This document shows, one piece after another, positions 36,901 through 51,900 of a DNA stretch of 64,000 nt. The notes below the pieces were generated by a model that was given only the letters and a program-made list of their open reading frames with translations, did not search any database and was not told the origin of the DNA. Both the position numbers and the translations under genes were made by a program. The stretch covers positions 62,001 to 126,000 of the forward strand of contig NZ_SAYT01000006.1 of NCBI RefSeq assembly GCF_004296575.1. Reading direction: 5' to 3'. Each line of letters begins with the position of its first letter. Position 1 is the stretch's first letter. This DNA is from Dyella amyloliquefaciens (GTDB lineage: Bacteria > Pseudomonadota > Gammaproteobacteria > Xanthomonadales > Rhodanobacteraceae).

Positions 36901-39900
36901 CGACTGGCTGACGGGGGCGGTCAACGATCAGAACATTGCCAACAGCACCACGCCCGCCGATCCGGGTGTTACCGGCACGGGTGCCGAAGGCAGCAGTACC
37001 TTTACCTGGAGCAATTCCGTCGATGTGCTGGCCGGCACCCACGTGGCGGCGTTCAACCTGGTGGGCGACCTCGCGCCGTGGGCCGACAAGGCTGCAAAGG
37101 CGGCCATCGGCGGCGCGTTCAACTACGGCGGCTATGCCGACAGCGCAACCGCCGGCGTGGATTCCCAGGTCGCGATCACCAGCAACAACATCGTGGCGGT
37201 CAATGCCACCAGCGCAGATACGTTATTCGTGCTGAGCCCCACTTCCGGCCAGGGTGGTTCGGCCGCGATCGAAGGCATGGTGGCGCTCACCGATGTAAGT
37301 GATGCCACGCACGCCACGCTGAGCGGCAGCGACACCGTGAATGCATCCGCGCTGGACGTGAATGCCACAAACCCGGTGATGGTGTGGTCGCTGGCCGGTG
37401 CGTTGTCGAAGGCTGGCAGCGGTGCGGTGGGCTTGAGCGTAGGGATCAACGACATCACCACCAGCACGGTGGCGAGCATTGGCGATAACAGTGGCGACGA
37501 AGTTCCCGCGCCCACGCTTCCGCCCGCGCCGACACCGGCGGAAACGGGCGGCACCATCACGGTCAACAGCCTGGCTGTGCAGGCCAACACCAGCGGCGAA
37601 GCGGGCGGGTTGAGCGTGGCCGGCTCGTACGTGAGTTCGCCTGCGCCTGCGCCAGCCCCTGCGCCGAGTCCGGCTCCCGCGCCGGCCCCTGCGCCAGGCA
37701 GTGGCCTGCTCAGCATGCTCAAGGGTGTGTCCTCGCTTGCCGACAAGTTGCGCGGCGGCGCGGAGACATTCCAGAGCGCGCTGGACAAGGTGGATGAAAT
37801 CAGTGGCGAAGGCGCCACGATCGAGAGCGATCTGACCGGCTCCAGCTCCAGCTCGAGCTCCGGCAGTTCGCTGCTGGACGACGCCAGCAGCAAGCTCAGC
37901 ACCATCTCCAGCGGCCTGAGCGCGGTGTCCAGCGCAAGCTCCGGTTTGCAGGGCATCGTCGGCAAGCTTGGTAGCCTGAACAAGAAATCGAGCGGTACGC
38001 CCAGTTCCAGCTCGGGTTCCAGCTCGAGCTCCAGTGCCACCTTCGGCATTGGCATATCCGGCGCGGCCAGCGTGGACATGGCCAGCCTCAGCACGCAATC
38101 GGGCGTGGATGGCGTCACCGTCACCGTGCCGGCCAGCACCACCGCCGGCAGCCCGCAGGTGGACGTCGTGTCGACCAACGACGCGCAGTTGTACAGCGCG
38201 GCCGGCAGCGCTGCGATCGTGCGCGCGCAGAGCGGCAACACCAATGCCGGCATCGCCGGCACGGTCGCGTACTCGAACGTGGCCGACACCACCACTGCCA
38301 TCATCGGTGACCACGGCAGCAGCGATGCCACCCAGGTCAATGCCGGCAATGTCGCCGTGCAGGCGGTGGACAACAGCATGCAGGTGGATGCCGGCGTCGG
38401 TGTGGCGGCCGCACTGGGCGGCAGCGGCACGGACGTGACGCTGGCCGGCTCCGTATCGATCGGCGCCTCGCATAACCAGACCACGGCGTCGATCGATGAC
38501 GCCACCTTGACCGATCCGAACGGAACCACCACCGCCGATGGCGTGCAAGTCACGGCCTACGATGCCTCGGAAATCGGCATCGGTGCCGGCGCCCTGAGCT
38601 TGAGTACGGGCAGCGGCACCAACGTCAATGGTGCGTTGAGCCTCACTTACGCGCAGATCAAGGACAACACCAACGCCAGCGTGGACGACGGCGCCAGCAT
38701 CAGCAACTACGGCAACTTCTCGCTGAATGCGCTGGACAGCGCGCAGATCATAGCCGTGGCTGCCACCGGCAGCCTCGCCACCGGTGGAAAGGGCGTGAGC
38801 GTCACCGGCGCCGTGACCTACAGCGATGTGCAGAACGGCACCGTCGCCAGCGTCGACAACGGCGCGAGCGTGAATACCAACGGCAATATCGCCGTGCAGG
38901 CCGAAGCGGTCGATCCCACCAGCGCGTTGGTGAGTTCGCTCAACCTGCCCACGCCGCAGCCGGCAACCAGCTACTACGATTTCAGCGGCGGCGCTTTGCA
39001 GTCGAACATCGCCAGCGCGAACAGTGCGAGCCAGAACGCCGACAGCAACGCCAACGCGCAGGCCGGTCTCACCGCCTCGACCACCACGTCCGGGCCGAAC
39101 AGCACGGGGCTTGGCAGCTCGATTATCGCTGTGGCCGGCGACGTCAGCGCCGCATCCAACGACGTGGGCATGTCGCTGGCCTACAGCAACATCGCCAATA
39201 CCCATCAGGTGGTGATCAACGGCGCCAGCCTCACCGCCAACGGCGGCACGCTGAACCTCAACGCGCAGGACAACACGCGCGTCATCGATTTCGCCCTGGG
39301 CGTGGCGGGTTCTGCCGGGCCATTCGCTGGCCTGGGCAGCGCCACGGTCAGCACCATCGCCAACCACGACGAAGTGCTGCTCGGTCCCAACAGCGACGAA
39401 GCCAGCGGTCTCGGAACCGGCGCGACTTCGCTGAGCGCCAACATCATCAACGCCAGCGCGACGGACAAGTCGGCCATCTACAGCCTGGCCGGCAGCGTGG
39501 GCGTAAACACCCAGGGTGTCGCGGCCGGCGGCGCGGTCACCTACAACAACATCGGCAACACCATCGCTGCGGAAGCGACCAACGTCGCCTTCACCACCAA
39601 CGGCGCCGACACCCAAGCCTCCGCCACCAACCCCGTCTACGACCTCGGCCTGCAGGCCAGCAACAACGCAAGCATCATGGCTGGTGCGGTGGCCGGTTCG
39701 TTCGGTTCGGAAGTCGCACTCAGCCTCTCCTTCGGTTGGAACCAGACCAGCAACACGGTCGATGCAAGCCTCGTCGGCGGCTCGCTCACCAATCTCGCGC
39801 AGGGCGGTGGCAGCGCTGGTGCGCAAGGCACACTCGGCATCACCGCGACCGACAACGCCACCATCCAGGCGCTGTCCGGCGCGGTGGCCTTTAGCGGCAG

Positions 39901-42900
39901 CGCGGGCGTAGGGGCCGCCGCCAGCGTGCAGGAAATCGGCGATAGCACGCAGGCCTGGCTGCAGAATGCCAGCCTGCAAACAAATGATGTCACCGTCAAC
40001 GCCAGCACCACCGCGACCGAACAGTCCATCGCGCTCGGTGCAGCGATCGGTGGCGACGGCTCGGGTGCGGCGTCGGTGGCCTACAACTGCATCGGCAGCG
40101 GCGGTGTCAGTGATGGCAATTGCGCCGGCAGCAGCGCCGGCAATACCGGCACGCTGGCGGCCGTCAGCGGCATCACCGGGGCAGGCGGCGCGGGCGCCGC
40201 GGTGATCGGCAATACGCTGAACGTCAGTGCCGTCGACAACAGCAACATCAGCACGCTGGCAGTGGATGTGTCCGACGCCAGCGGTGTGGCGGTCGGCGCA
40301 TCGGTCGCCGTCAGCGGCATCGGCACGACCACCTCGGCCAGCATCGGCACGGCGGCGCCGGCCAGTGGCAGCGACAGCACGCTTACCTTGCTGGACGTGG
40401 GTAATCAGACCAACGTCACAGCCACATCCAGTGCCAACATCGAATCGCTGGCGGTGGGTGCGTCCGGTTCAGGAGATGCGAGCGTGGCCGGATCGGCCTC
40501 CGCCAACAGCATCGACAACACCATTCGCGCCAGCATGACCAACGTGTCCACGGGCACGGCAGCCGATCCGCTGGTGGCGACCAGCGGCAACGTCACCACG
40601 ATCCAGGCCACCAATAGTGCGCAGATCGGCTCGCTGGCCGGCGCGCTGGTCGATTCCGGCAGCGCGGCGGTTGGCGCGGCGGTGGCGGTGAACGACATCA
40701 ATACCAACACCACCGCTGCATTCGATGGCGATGGTGGCACGCCCACCAGCACGATTGGCAACGTGGGCAACTGGTACCAGACCGGTTCGCTGCAGGTGGA
40801 GGCCACGGCGAGCATCCCGAGCAAGACCAGCGGCCTGTTCGGCGGTTCCAGCAGCCTGGCCAGCGACAACGCCAACATCCAGACCATCGCGGTGGCCGCG
40901 GGCCTGGCGGGCGGCGTGGGCGTGTCCGGATCGGTCGCGGTCAACCAGATCGGTGGCAATACCAGCGCCTACGTGGACCAGGACGCCAATGTCGTGGCCA
41001 ACCAGAACGTGGGCGTGCTGGCGTCCAGCAACCAGGGCATCAACGTGTATGCCGGCGCGGCCGGGCTGGGCGATTCGGCCGGCGTGGGCGCGGGTGTGGT
41101 GGTCAACACACTCAACAGCGGCACCACCGCCTACATCGACAACAGTGACGTCAACGCTTATGCCAACGGCGCTGCGTTGAGCGTGGCCGGCGGCACGACC
41201 GCCAACACGATCACGCTGCCCGACAGCCTCACCGGCACGCTCAGCACCTCGACCGGCACCACCAGCAACATCAGCACGCCCGATCCGGATCTGGACAGCG
41301 CGACGACATCCGTCAAGGGCGTGGCCGTCTCTGCCAGCAACGAGCAGCATGCCTTCACCCTGAGCGTGGGCGTGGGTGCGGGCAGCGGTATCGCCGGTGC
41401 GGCCGAAGTGGGTGTCAACCAGATCGGCGGCACCACCAGCGCGTACATCGATGATGGTTCGCTCATCAATGCCCTGAAGGACACCGCCACCGAGTCGCAA
41501 CAGTCGATCAACGCCGCGCAGCAGGTTTACGTCAACGCCTATAACGCGCAATACGCGGCCAATTATCTCGCCGCTGTAGCGGCCAGTGGCGGCATCGCCG
41601 TCAGCGCCGCCGCGCCGGTCAACACCTTCAACGGTGACACCAAGGCGTACATCAACGCCTCGACGGTCGATTCGCAGGCCAGCCAGCAAGGCACGGTGGT
41701 GCAGGCCGACAGCTACCAGTGGTCGCTGAACAACCTTGGTGCGGCGTCTGTAAGCATCGATGATTCCGCCAACCTCACCGGCGCCGTCTCCTTGTTCAGC
41801 GCCAGCACCGACGCGTATATCAATGGCGGCAGCATCAGCGCCAGCAACGTCAGCGTGCTCGCCAATTCGGCCATCCAGAGCTCGCAGATCGGCGGTGCGC
41901 TGGCAGTGTCCGTGGGTGAACTCAGTGCGGCAGGTTCCGGCATGGCGCTGGTCAACATCGACAACGCCGAGACCTCCGCCGAAATCACCAACGTGCAGAG
42001 CTTCGCCGACGGTGGCGCTGCCACGGTGCAGGCCACGTCCAGCAATACGGCCGACGCGCTTGGCGAGCAATTGGCCGGCGGCCTGTGGGCGGGCCTGGCG
42101 GGTACCGCGGGGGTGGACATCCTGGGCAACACCACCACCGCGCTGGTGCAGAACAGCACGCTCGCGGTGGGCGGTACGCTCAATGTCACCGCCAACGACA
42201 CGCAGAACGTGGCCAACAACCTCGGTGGCATCGGCATCGGCGCGGCCGGAGTGGGCGGTGGTGTCGACGTGACGCTGTTGCAGACGCACGTGGATGCCAA
42301 CATCGACGACAGCAGCGTCACCACGAATTACGGCAACGCCGCCAGCGGCGTGAATGTCTATGCCAACTCCGCGCTGAGCGTGAACAACCAGACCACCAAT
42401 ATCGCCGCTGGCGCGGCAGGCGTGGGCGTGTCGGTGGGCGTGCTGATCGCCGGGTCCGGCGATGCCATTGCCAACAACGGCAACCTGTCATGGCTCAATG
42501 GGGGCTCGGGTACGCCCAGCGCTTCCAGCAATGGCCAGAGCCAGCAGCAGGTTACGCTGGCCGACGTCGACCAATTCGGTAGCCAGGGTTCGCTCAGTGG
42601 TACCGACGCCAACGGCAATGCGGTTTCCTACAGCAGCCTGGGCGTGAACAACGCCAGCGCGGTCAACAGCAGCGGCAATTTCAGCAGCGCCTGGGCCACG
42701 GCGATGGGCAGTGCCAGCAATGGCATCACCGCGCGGATCACCGACGGCAGCCAGATCACCACCAGCGGCAACGTCAACGTCGCCGCCAACGTCACCGACA
42801 GCACCAGCAATACGGCCGGCGCGGGTGCCGGCGGCGCGGCGGCGATCGGTGTGTCGGTGGCCTATACCGAACTGGACAACCAGGTTGGCGCGCTGGTGGA

Positions 42901-45900
42901 CAACACCAGCAAAATCTCTGGCGCCAGCACGGTGGCCGTGCAGGCGGGCATCGCCGATGGCGCGGGCGGCAGCGCGGCCTACACCGCGATCAGTACTGGC
43001 CAGAGCGCGGGCAATGTCACCGTGGGTGCGCTTGGCATCAACGTGGCGGTCGCCGATAGTGAGATCAACAACAACGTGCTCGCCGAAGATGCCGGCAACA
43101 TCGCCGGCAGCGGCACGCTGGGTATCCTGGCCGGGGACAGCAGCACCGCCTCGGCGGGTAACAGCAACCCCACCGTCAACGTGGGCATCGGCGTCGCCGC
43201 CGGCACCATCCAGGACACCGCCGATCGCCACGACAACATCCTTGCGTCGCTGGACGCCGGCGCCACGGCGAGCGGCTTCGCCAGCCTGACGGTAGCCGCC
43301 ACCGACAACGGCGGCGCCACCGCACAGGGCGTGGCCGGCACCGGAGGGATCATCTCCGGCGACGGCGCGGACATCACCGCCAGCGACACCAGCACCGTCA
43401 GTGGCAGCATCGGCGTCAACACGCTGGCCGGCAGTAGTTCGGCAAGTATCTTCCCGGGTTACAGCATCGGCTCGGGGCTGGTGACCACGCTGTCGGGCGT
43501 GGGTGCGACCAAAGTGAAGGCCGATGCTGCACCGACGTTGTCGGCCAGTGCGCAGACGACCACCATCGGCGTGGGCATTTCGATTGGCGTGAACAACGTC
43601 AAAGCCACGGCATCGCTCGACAGCAGCGCCGTGGTGGGGTCGTCAGGCTCCGACGTGCAGTTCACCAACGCGCCGGCGGGCAGCACGCTCAACGTCACGA
43701 GCGACTTCGCGCCGACCCTCTCCGCATCTTCCACCGGCAACAGCGGCGGCATCGTGGCCGTCGATGCCTCCGATGCCACAGCCAGCAGCAGCGGCAGCAA
43801 TCGGGCCGAAATCGGCAGCGGGGTCATGCTGCCGCTGTTGGGCAGCGTGTCGATCGTGGCTGACAGCACGCCGGTAGCCTCCGCCCATGCCAACGGCGTG
43901 GTCGCCGGTGGTTTCATCGGCGGCGGCTTCAATGCCAATGCCAGTTCCGACGAAACCACCACGGCGTCGCTGGATGGCAGCCAGGCCAATGTGAGCGAGA
44001 TCATCAGGAACGCCACCACCGGCGTTACCTATGCGGGTGCCACCGAGCTGACCAGCCTGGGCATCGTCGCCGACAGCACCGACACGAACGACGCCGCCGT
44101 CAAATCGGGCAGTGGCGAGCTGGTTGGCGGCGTGGCTTCCACGGCGACGACGGCCGCGCTGTCCAGCTCCAGCGCCACGCTGGGCGCAAACCAGTACCTG
44201 ACGATGGGGGGCGAGTTCAACCTGGTCGCCAACACCCAGTACATCTACGGCGTCACCGCCGACTCGAGCAATGGTGCGGTGGTTGGCGGCAGCGGCGCCT
44301 ATGCCAACAACCTCGCCGGCGCCTCGGGAACCACCGCGGCGGCGAGCATCGGCGGCAACACGGCGGTGGTGTCGGGCGGCGACCTCAACGTGATCGCCGA
44401 CACCACGATGAGCGCCGATACCAGCAATGGCGGCGCTACCAGCGGTGCGGGCGGTTTGTTCGTAGGCACGGCCGCCAAGGTGGACAACACCTTCCTTGCC
44501 AACAACGCCGCGCTGATCGGCAACGGCGATTACCTCGCCACCTACGGTTACGAGACGAGCAGCACGTTGAGCAGCATCAACGTGATCGCCTTCAGCACCA
44601 TCCAGAACGTAGACGACCAGGCCAGCATCACCATCGGTGGCGCGGTGCCGGTCGCCAATCCCACCACCAACTTCACGGGTACGGTGGGCAACACCATCGA
44701 TATCGATGGCAACAGCGCGCTGAGCAGCTACGTCGTCAACGTCGGCACCTACGCGATGATGGGGGCGATGAACACGGCGATCGGCAACTCGTACGGCCTC
44801 GCCGGCGTTGCCTCGGCCAGTTCCACCACCAGCCTCACCGCGAGCCAGTCGGTCAACGTCGGTACCGACGGCAATGGCACCGTGTCCATTGCCAGCATGG
44901 ACGACAGCTACGTGCTGGCTGGCGAAGATTTTGGCGACGGTAGCCTGGCCACCGAGCTGAATGCCCAGCCCGTGGCGCAGGCCTACGTGCGCGGGCTCAT
45001 CGCCATTCCCTCGGCTTCGGCCACGGCCAATGTCCTGAGCAATGCCTCGCTGACACTGGGTGCGGGCAGTTCGGTCACCAGCGATGGCGACGTGAATATC
45101 GGCAGCATCAACGGCACGCTCACGGCCCACCCCGACAGTGAGGGCCATGGCTACGAGCTTGGCTTCATTCCGGTAACCAACAGCGACAACAGCACCAGCG
45201 TCGGCGGCAGCGCCAACACCGTCATCAACGGCAACGTGGTGGCCGGTACGGGTGGCGACCTGCTGATCAACATCGACGCCAGTGGCAATCTCACCAGCAA
45301 TGCCATCGCCTATGCCGTGGATACCGGCAGCGGCTTCGCCACCGCCGGCGGCACGATCAGCGGCACGCCGAGCGCCGTCACGTTCGCCGCGCAATGGGTC
45401 AACGACTACAACGAAACAGCCCCGGGCTCGACGGGCAGCGTCACGGCGTGGGAACTCGGCGGTTCGGCCAGCGACGTCCTTGGCGTGCCGCTCAGCGTGC
45501 GCGGCGGCAATGTCTATCTGTTCGGCGGCAACGGCACCAGCGCCAACACGGGAGGCATCAGCGGCAGCGGATCGGTCATGGCCAACCCGGCGCCGTCCAT
45601 CACCATCAACAATGCCAGCACCGACACCTTGGCGCTGTCTGGCATCGACGTCAGCTTCGGCCTCAGCGGCACGGTGTACGAGAACAACGCCAACACCAGC
45701 GGCACGACCAGCATCGGCGGCGTCAGCATCACACAAGCGCCCAGCGACGCGCAGCCCAATATCACCGTCAACAACACCTACAACGGCACGTTGTCGCCGA
45801 GTCAGAACACGCCGGACATCATGGTCAACGGGGTCATCCAGGATTTTGGTGGCAACGTCAGCCTGAGCACCAGTGAAGGTTCGATCACCACGAATGGCAT

Positions 45901-48900
45901 CTATGCCAATGACGTGTCGATCTATGCGCCGCGTGGCGACGTGACCTTCAATGCCAACCCGGCGTTCACCGGCGGTGACCCGGCTGGCGCGCTGGACAGT
46001 TCGGCAAGCTGGCTCTTCACCAACATCCTCGGGCCGGATTTCTTCAACACCGGCAGTGCCGCGACCGGCTCCTGGGACGCGGACAAGGTGGCGGCGGCGA
46101 TCATGGAGTCGGTGTACGCGCCCAACTCGACCAGTACGGCAACGCTCAATGCCGCGCTGATGACGTACGGTGGCGGCACCCCGGTACCGTTTTCGAACTA
46201 TCAGGGAACGTTCCAGGCAACGCCGATCATCACGATCGGCAACTGTGCCGGGTTCTCGTACGGGGGCAGCACCTGCAACGGATCCGGCGATTCCGGCATC
46301 GGTTATGGCGTGATCGGCGAGGGCCCCGGCGGCGCCGGCTACACGCCGATCGTGCCGTGGATCGCGCTGGGCGTTTCGGGCACCAACGTGCAAGGTGTCT
46401 CCAGCAGCTGGGGTGCGGGCCAGAAGATGCCCTCGTCGCAGTCGCAGACACTGACGGTGAATGCGGGTGCCAATGGCTACATCGACTTCGATTCGTCCTA
46501 CACGGTGGGTCAGTCCGGTGTATGGACGGTGCAGACGCAAACGGGCCTCAACGATTTCCTCGCTGCATATTCGAGCAACAAGGGCACTCCGCTGTATGCA
46601 TACAACGCCGGTAGCAGCAGCTATGCGGCTTACCAGGAGTCGGTAAGCAATGGCACGCTGGCGCTGACCGATGGCACCGGCAATACGCTGTACTACTACA
46701 ACAGCAGCAACAGCAGCTTTGAGCCCTTGCTGGGCCTGGTGCAGTCGGCCGGCTCCAGCCGGCTCATCGGCGCCAGCTACAACCTCAACCAGAAGCAGAT
46801 CGACCTCGATAGCGTCGAGGCCACCGGCGGTGGCCAGGCCACGCTGATCGGCCATGTGGTGAGCACGGGCGGCGGCAGTATCACCGTCAACAGCGGCTAT
46901 GGCGAAGTGCTGGTGGACAACACCACCGGCCTGCCATTGCAGGTGAACAACATCGACACCGGCAAGGCATCGCCGGGCATGGTCACCATCGAAGACTATT
47001 CGCAGCTGATCGGCAGTTCCAAAGTCCCCAGCACCACCTGGTACGTCAGCGTGGACGGCGGCGCCACGCAGACGTTCACCAACAACCCAAATGCCTACAA
47101 CAGTGCGCAGAGTGGCGTGACATCGACGCTGGAAGCGGCGTCTAACGTGCCCAGCATCGTGGAAGCATCCAATGTCAGTGGCGATGCCATCTATGCGCTG
47201 ACGGAGAATGGCGGGGCGTTGACCAGTTATGCCCCGGCCCAGGGCCAGTATTACAACTACGGCATGTCTGCCACCGTGTTCCGTCCAACCTCCGGATTGC
47301 CCTACGCATACACCGGGTCGAGCAGCAGCACGGACTGGTCGTTCTACAACGCACAGACCGGCAAGGCCGAGAACGGCGACCAGGCGTGGACGCCGTATTC
47401 CGGGTTCTCCACCTCGGCGAACGTGGCACTGAACAACGGTGCGCAGTGGGCCGTGGGTATTTCCGGCAGCACGAGCAATCCCGTGCAGTCGATCTACGCA
47501 GGCGGTTGGGCGGTCTTCCACGGATGCGGCGGGGGCCTGGGTTCAGGGTGCAACTACGGCACCACGGCCACCGTCTATGACGACGACACGACCTGGTACT
47601 CCTCCAAGAACCCCGGTGGTTACGGATCGGCCTGGAATTTCCTGTATCCCGACTACGGCCGTCTCAGCATCAACGTCACCCAATCCGCCTCGCTGCCGAT
47701 TGCGGTGAATTTCGCCACCTCCACCACCAACCGCGTGGAGATCGACTCCAACGCCAATATCCTGCTCAACGGTGTCATCTCCAACACCAACAATCCGGTG
47801 CAGAACGGCAACACCGCGGCGGGCGTGTCGGCCCTGCCGGACACGCTGCTGGTCGCCACCAACGGCGGCAACATTCTCAATACCAATCCGCAGCAGCAAC
47901 TGATCTGGACGCATGACCTGGCCATGATCACCGAAGGCGGCGGCAGCATCGGCACGTCGTCCAGGCCGATCAACGTGCAGATCACCGGTTACGGCAACAC
48001 CGATACCGGCAATGGCGGTGTGGTCGATACCGGCAATGAGACCACGGTCGTGGCGGTGACCGACGGTTACACCAAGGCCAGCGCAAGCCCGGACGGTGGC
48101 AACGACGGCAGCATCCATCTCAACATCAATTCCGGCAGCAGCAACCAGCCGATCCTGGCCGTTGCCGGCGGCAAGGGCACGCAGGTCTACGGCGACGTCG
48201 ACATCACCAGCACCGGTTCGCTGGTGAGCACCCGAGGCCCCGGCGTGATGATTCCGGGCATGGCTTACCTGGGCTGCCTGCCGGCCGACATGGCCAGCGG
48301 CGGCGCCTGCACCGCGGACGCCACGGTGCAGGGTGCGATCGGCGGACAGGAGGATATCGTCGGCGACGCGGTGAGTCTCACCAGTCAGTTGGGCAGCATC
48401 GTGGGCTCGCAGACCATCAACGGCAGCGTGACCAGCGACCGGCCACTGATGGTGCAGACCCACTTCTCGGCCGGCTCGGTTGATGCGCTCAATCTCACGG
48501 CCGCCGGCGACATCGATGTCGCCAACGATGCCGGCGACTACGAAGTGGGTAGCGTGGTCTCGCAGCATGGCAATGTGACCATGGATGCCGAGAAGGGCGG
48601 CATCTACGACGCCAGCTCGCTGTCTGCTTCGGCGACGCTCAACCCCACGCAGGAAGAAGCGCTCTGGCAGCGCTTCGGTCTGGTATCGGTGGATACCAAC
48701 GGCAATGCCATCAACGGACCTACCGCAGTGGGCCAGGCGATCACCAGTCAGGTGAACGCAGCCTACAGCGAGTACGTCGGCCTCATGGCCGAAGGCAGCT
48801 ACAGCAACGGCAACTACACCTTCAACAAGACGCCGACGATGGGTCTGTTGCAGTCGTACTGGGCCCTGGTGGTGCAAGCCAGCAACGGCACGATCAGCGC

Positions 48901-51900
48901 TTCGGCCACGCCGGACCAGATCGACGTACAGAACTATCTGGCCAGCCGCATCGCCGGCGATATCTCGCTGTTCGGCCAGTGGATCAGCACTTCCAGCGCG
49001 AGCTGGAATACGCAGGGTGAATTCACCAACCCCGGCGGCGGCTACGTGTTTGCGCTTACGTTGGCGCAGCAACAATCGCTGGCTTCGCAGTCGTGGAGCG
49101 AGAACGCCTTGCTGTACAGCCTGAGCAGCGCCGGCATGCTCGCCGCGCCCAGCACGGGTGGCGCGGGATCTGGCCTCACCACCACCACGGTCGGCACCAA
49201 CTTCACGCCCAATATCAGTGGCGTGAACGTGACACTGCTGGCTAATGGCAAGAACAGCGGCCTCGGCCAGCTGGGCACGCCCATCACCATCGACGAAAGC
49301 GACCTGGCCACGCTCTACAGCACGGGTACGCTCGTCAACACGCTCGACAACGGCAACAATCCGGGCGTGTTGCAGGCATTGGCCAGCGCCAGCACGCCCG
49401 GCGACATCACGGTGTATGACACCAATCACAACGTGATCAGTGGCCAGCAGCTGGCGCAACTGGCGGCCAACGCCACCTTGTCCAGCGTGGGTGCCACGGC
49501 CGGCGGCACCACGATCGGCTCGATCGTGATCACGCAGATCGATCCGCTGTTCGTCGATGTGACCGGCGATCTGGCCGGCAAGGCGAATGGCGCGGTTTAC
49601 ATCCAGGCGCAGGGCAACCTGGCGCTGGCCACGCAGCAACAGGGCGACCAGAGCTTCCAGCTGACGGGCCTGAGCTCCGGCCTGGACATGAACCTCACCG
49701 CCACCGGCGGCATCCAGGCCGACCCGGGCACCGCATACTTGCCAAATGCCAAGGCGTTGCTCAGCGTCGGCGGCAACCTGACCATCGCGGCCAACAACAA
49801 TGTCGGCTTCGACAGTTACGGTCTGGATGCGCTGCCGGTCTTCATCACGGGCACGCTCAACAAGGGCTCGGCCGGCGGCAACCTCGCGCTGGAACAGACC
49901 GCAGGCGACCTGCTGGTGAACCAGGCCGTAGCCAACGACGACGTGCTGCTGCAGTCGCGCAACGGCAGCATCTACTCGATCAACAACGTCACCAGCGTCG
50001 CGGGCAACCAGATCACGTTCGACGCGCTGGACAATGTCGCCTTCAACAGCACGCCGACCGCCGCTACGCCCACCCTGGGGGCGCTGTGGGTGCAGGAAAC
50101 AGGCAGCAAGCCGCTGCTCTATGCCACCGCAACCAACGGCATCGTGGACATCGCCACGGACACCGGCGATCTCAACGTCGGCACGATCCAGAGCGCCGGC
50201 GAGATCACGTTGCTTTCCACGACGGGAAGCCTCGCCGCGCAGCAGCTGACTTCCAGCGATGCGGGCGTCGACGCTACCGGCTATCTGGATGCCAGGTTCT
50301 ACAACGTGCAGGCAGCCGGTGGCGTGGTGCTCAATGCCACCACGGGTGCGCTGACCACCACCGGCACCATCGCCAGCAGTGGCACGCAAGCCCTCGGCGG
50401 CAGCAACCCGGGCGACGACGTGGACCTCAACGGTGCCACCGGCGTAACCATTGGCGGGGATGTTTCCACCGGCAACGGCAACATCAATGCGACGCTGACC
50501 AACCTCACGGATACCGGTACGCTGGAGACGGGGCAGGGTGCTGCGTTGAGCGCGACCGGCGGCAATGTCGCCCTGAGTGCCGCGCAGACCGGCGATACCG
50601 TGCAGATGGGCAGCGGCAGCAGCATCACCGCCACCGGTACCGCAACGATCACTTCCGGAGGCAATGTCGTACTTGGCCTGGTGCGCAGCACCGATGCCAG
50701 CGATACCCCATCCATCAGCATTGCGGCCGCTGGCAGCATCCAGGGCAATGGCGACACGCTGAATGTGGAAGAACTCGCAGGCGGAAGCGTGTCGTTGCAA
50801 TCGGTCAACGACATCGGCAGCGCAACGAGTCCGCTGGTCGTGTACATGACCCCGGGTGCGCTCGATGCCACCAGCACGCAAGGCAGCATCTATATCAACG
50901 CGCTCGGCAACCTGAACGCACAGAGCATCAGCGCCAACCGCAACGTCGTTCTCGCGGTGGCCGATGCGCTGGACTTCACGCAGATCACCGCCGGTGGCAA
51001 CGCCACGCTCACGGCCGCAACCATCGATGGCAGCAACCTGACCGCCGGCGGCGCCGTGCAGACGAACAGCACGGGCGCGACGACGCTGGGCACGGTGGCC
51101 AGCGGTGGAGATCTGACCGCGATTGCCGGGACCGATCTCACGGCGACCACGGTGAGCAGCGGTGGCAACACGGCCCTGACCGCCACCAGCGGCACGCTGC
51201 AAATCACCGGCTCGTTGACCAGCGGCGGCGACACTGCGCTCACCGCCGGTAGCGACATCGGCGTCAACGCGCTGACGGTGGGCGGCACGCTGGTGAGCAA
51301 TAGCGGTGGCGACACGACGATCACGCAAGGGACGGTGACGGGCAGCAGCCAGTTCACCGCGGGCGGCGACCTCGCCCTGGGCGACTTCACCGGCGGCGAC
51401 AACCTCACGGCACACGCGGCCGGTTCGATCGGCTTCGGCTCGCTGCTGTTGACCGGTGGTTCGTTGCAGGCCCAGGCCGGCGGCGATCTCGACGTAACGC
51501 AGCAGCTCAACGTGCAGCAGGGCGGTGCGACCTTGGGAGCGGGCGGCAACATGTCGCTCGCCGCGGTAACCGTGGCTGACAACCTGGTGGCCCATGCGGG
51601 CGGCACGCTCAATGCCGGCAGCCTGCAAGCCGGCGGCGAGGCCACTCTCACCGCGGGCGGCGCGATGAGCCTGTCCAATGTGCAGGCCGGCCAGGATCTG
51701 ACGGCGCAGGCGGGCGGTTCGCTGCAGGCGGGCACGCTCAGCGCCGGCGGCAACGGCTCGCTGCAGTCCGGCACCAGCATGACGCTGGGTGGCGTCACCA
51801 CCGGCGGCAATCTCGACATGCTGGCGGGTCAGCAACTCGCCTTCAACGCACTCGACGCCGGCGGTTCGGTGTCCGGCCGGTCGCAGCAGGCAGGCATCCA

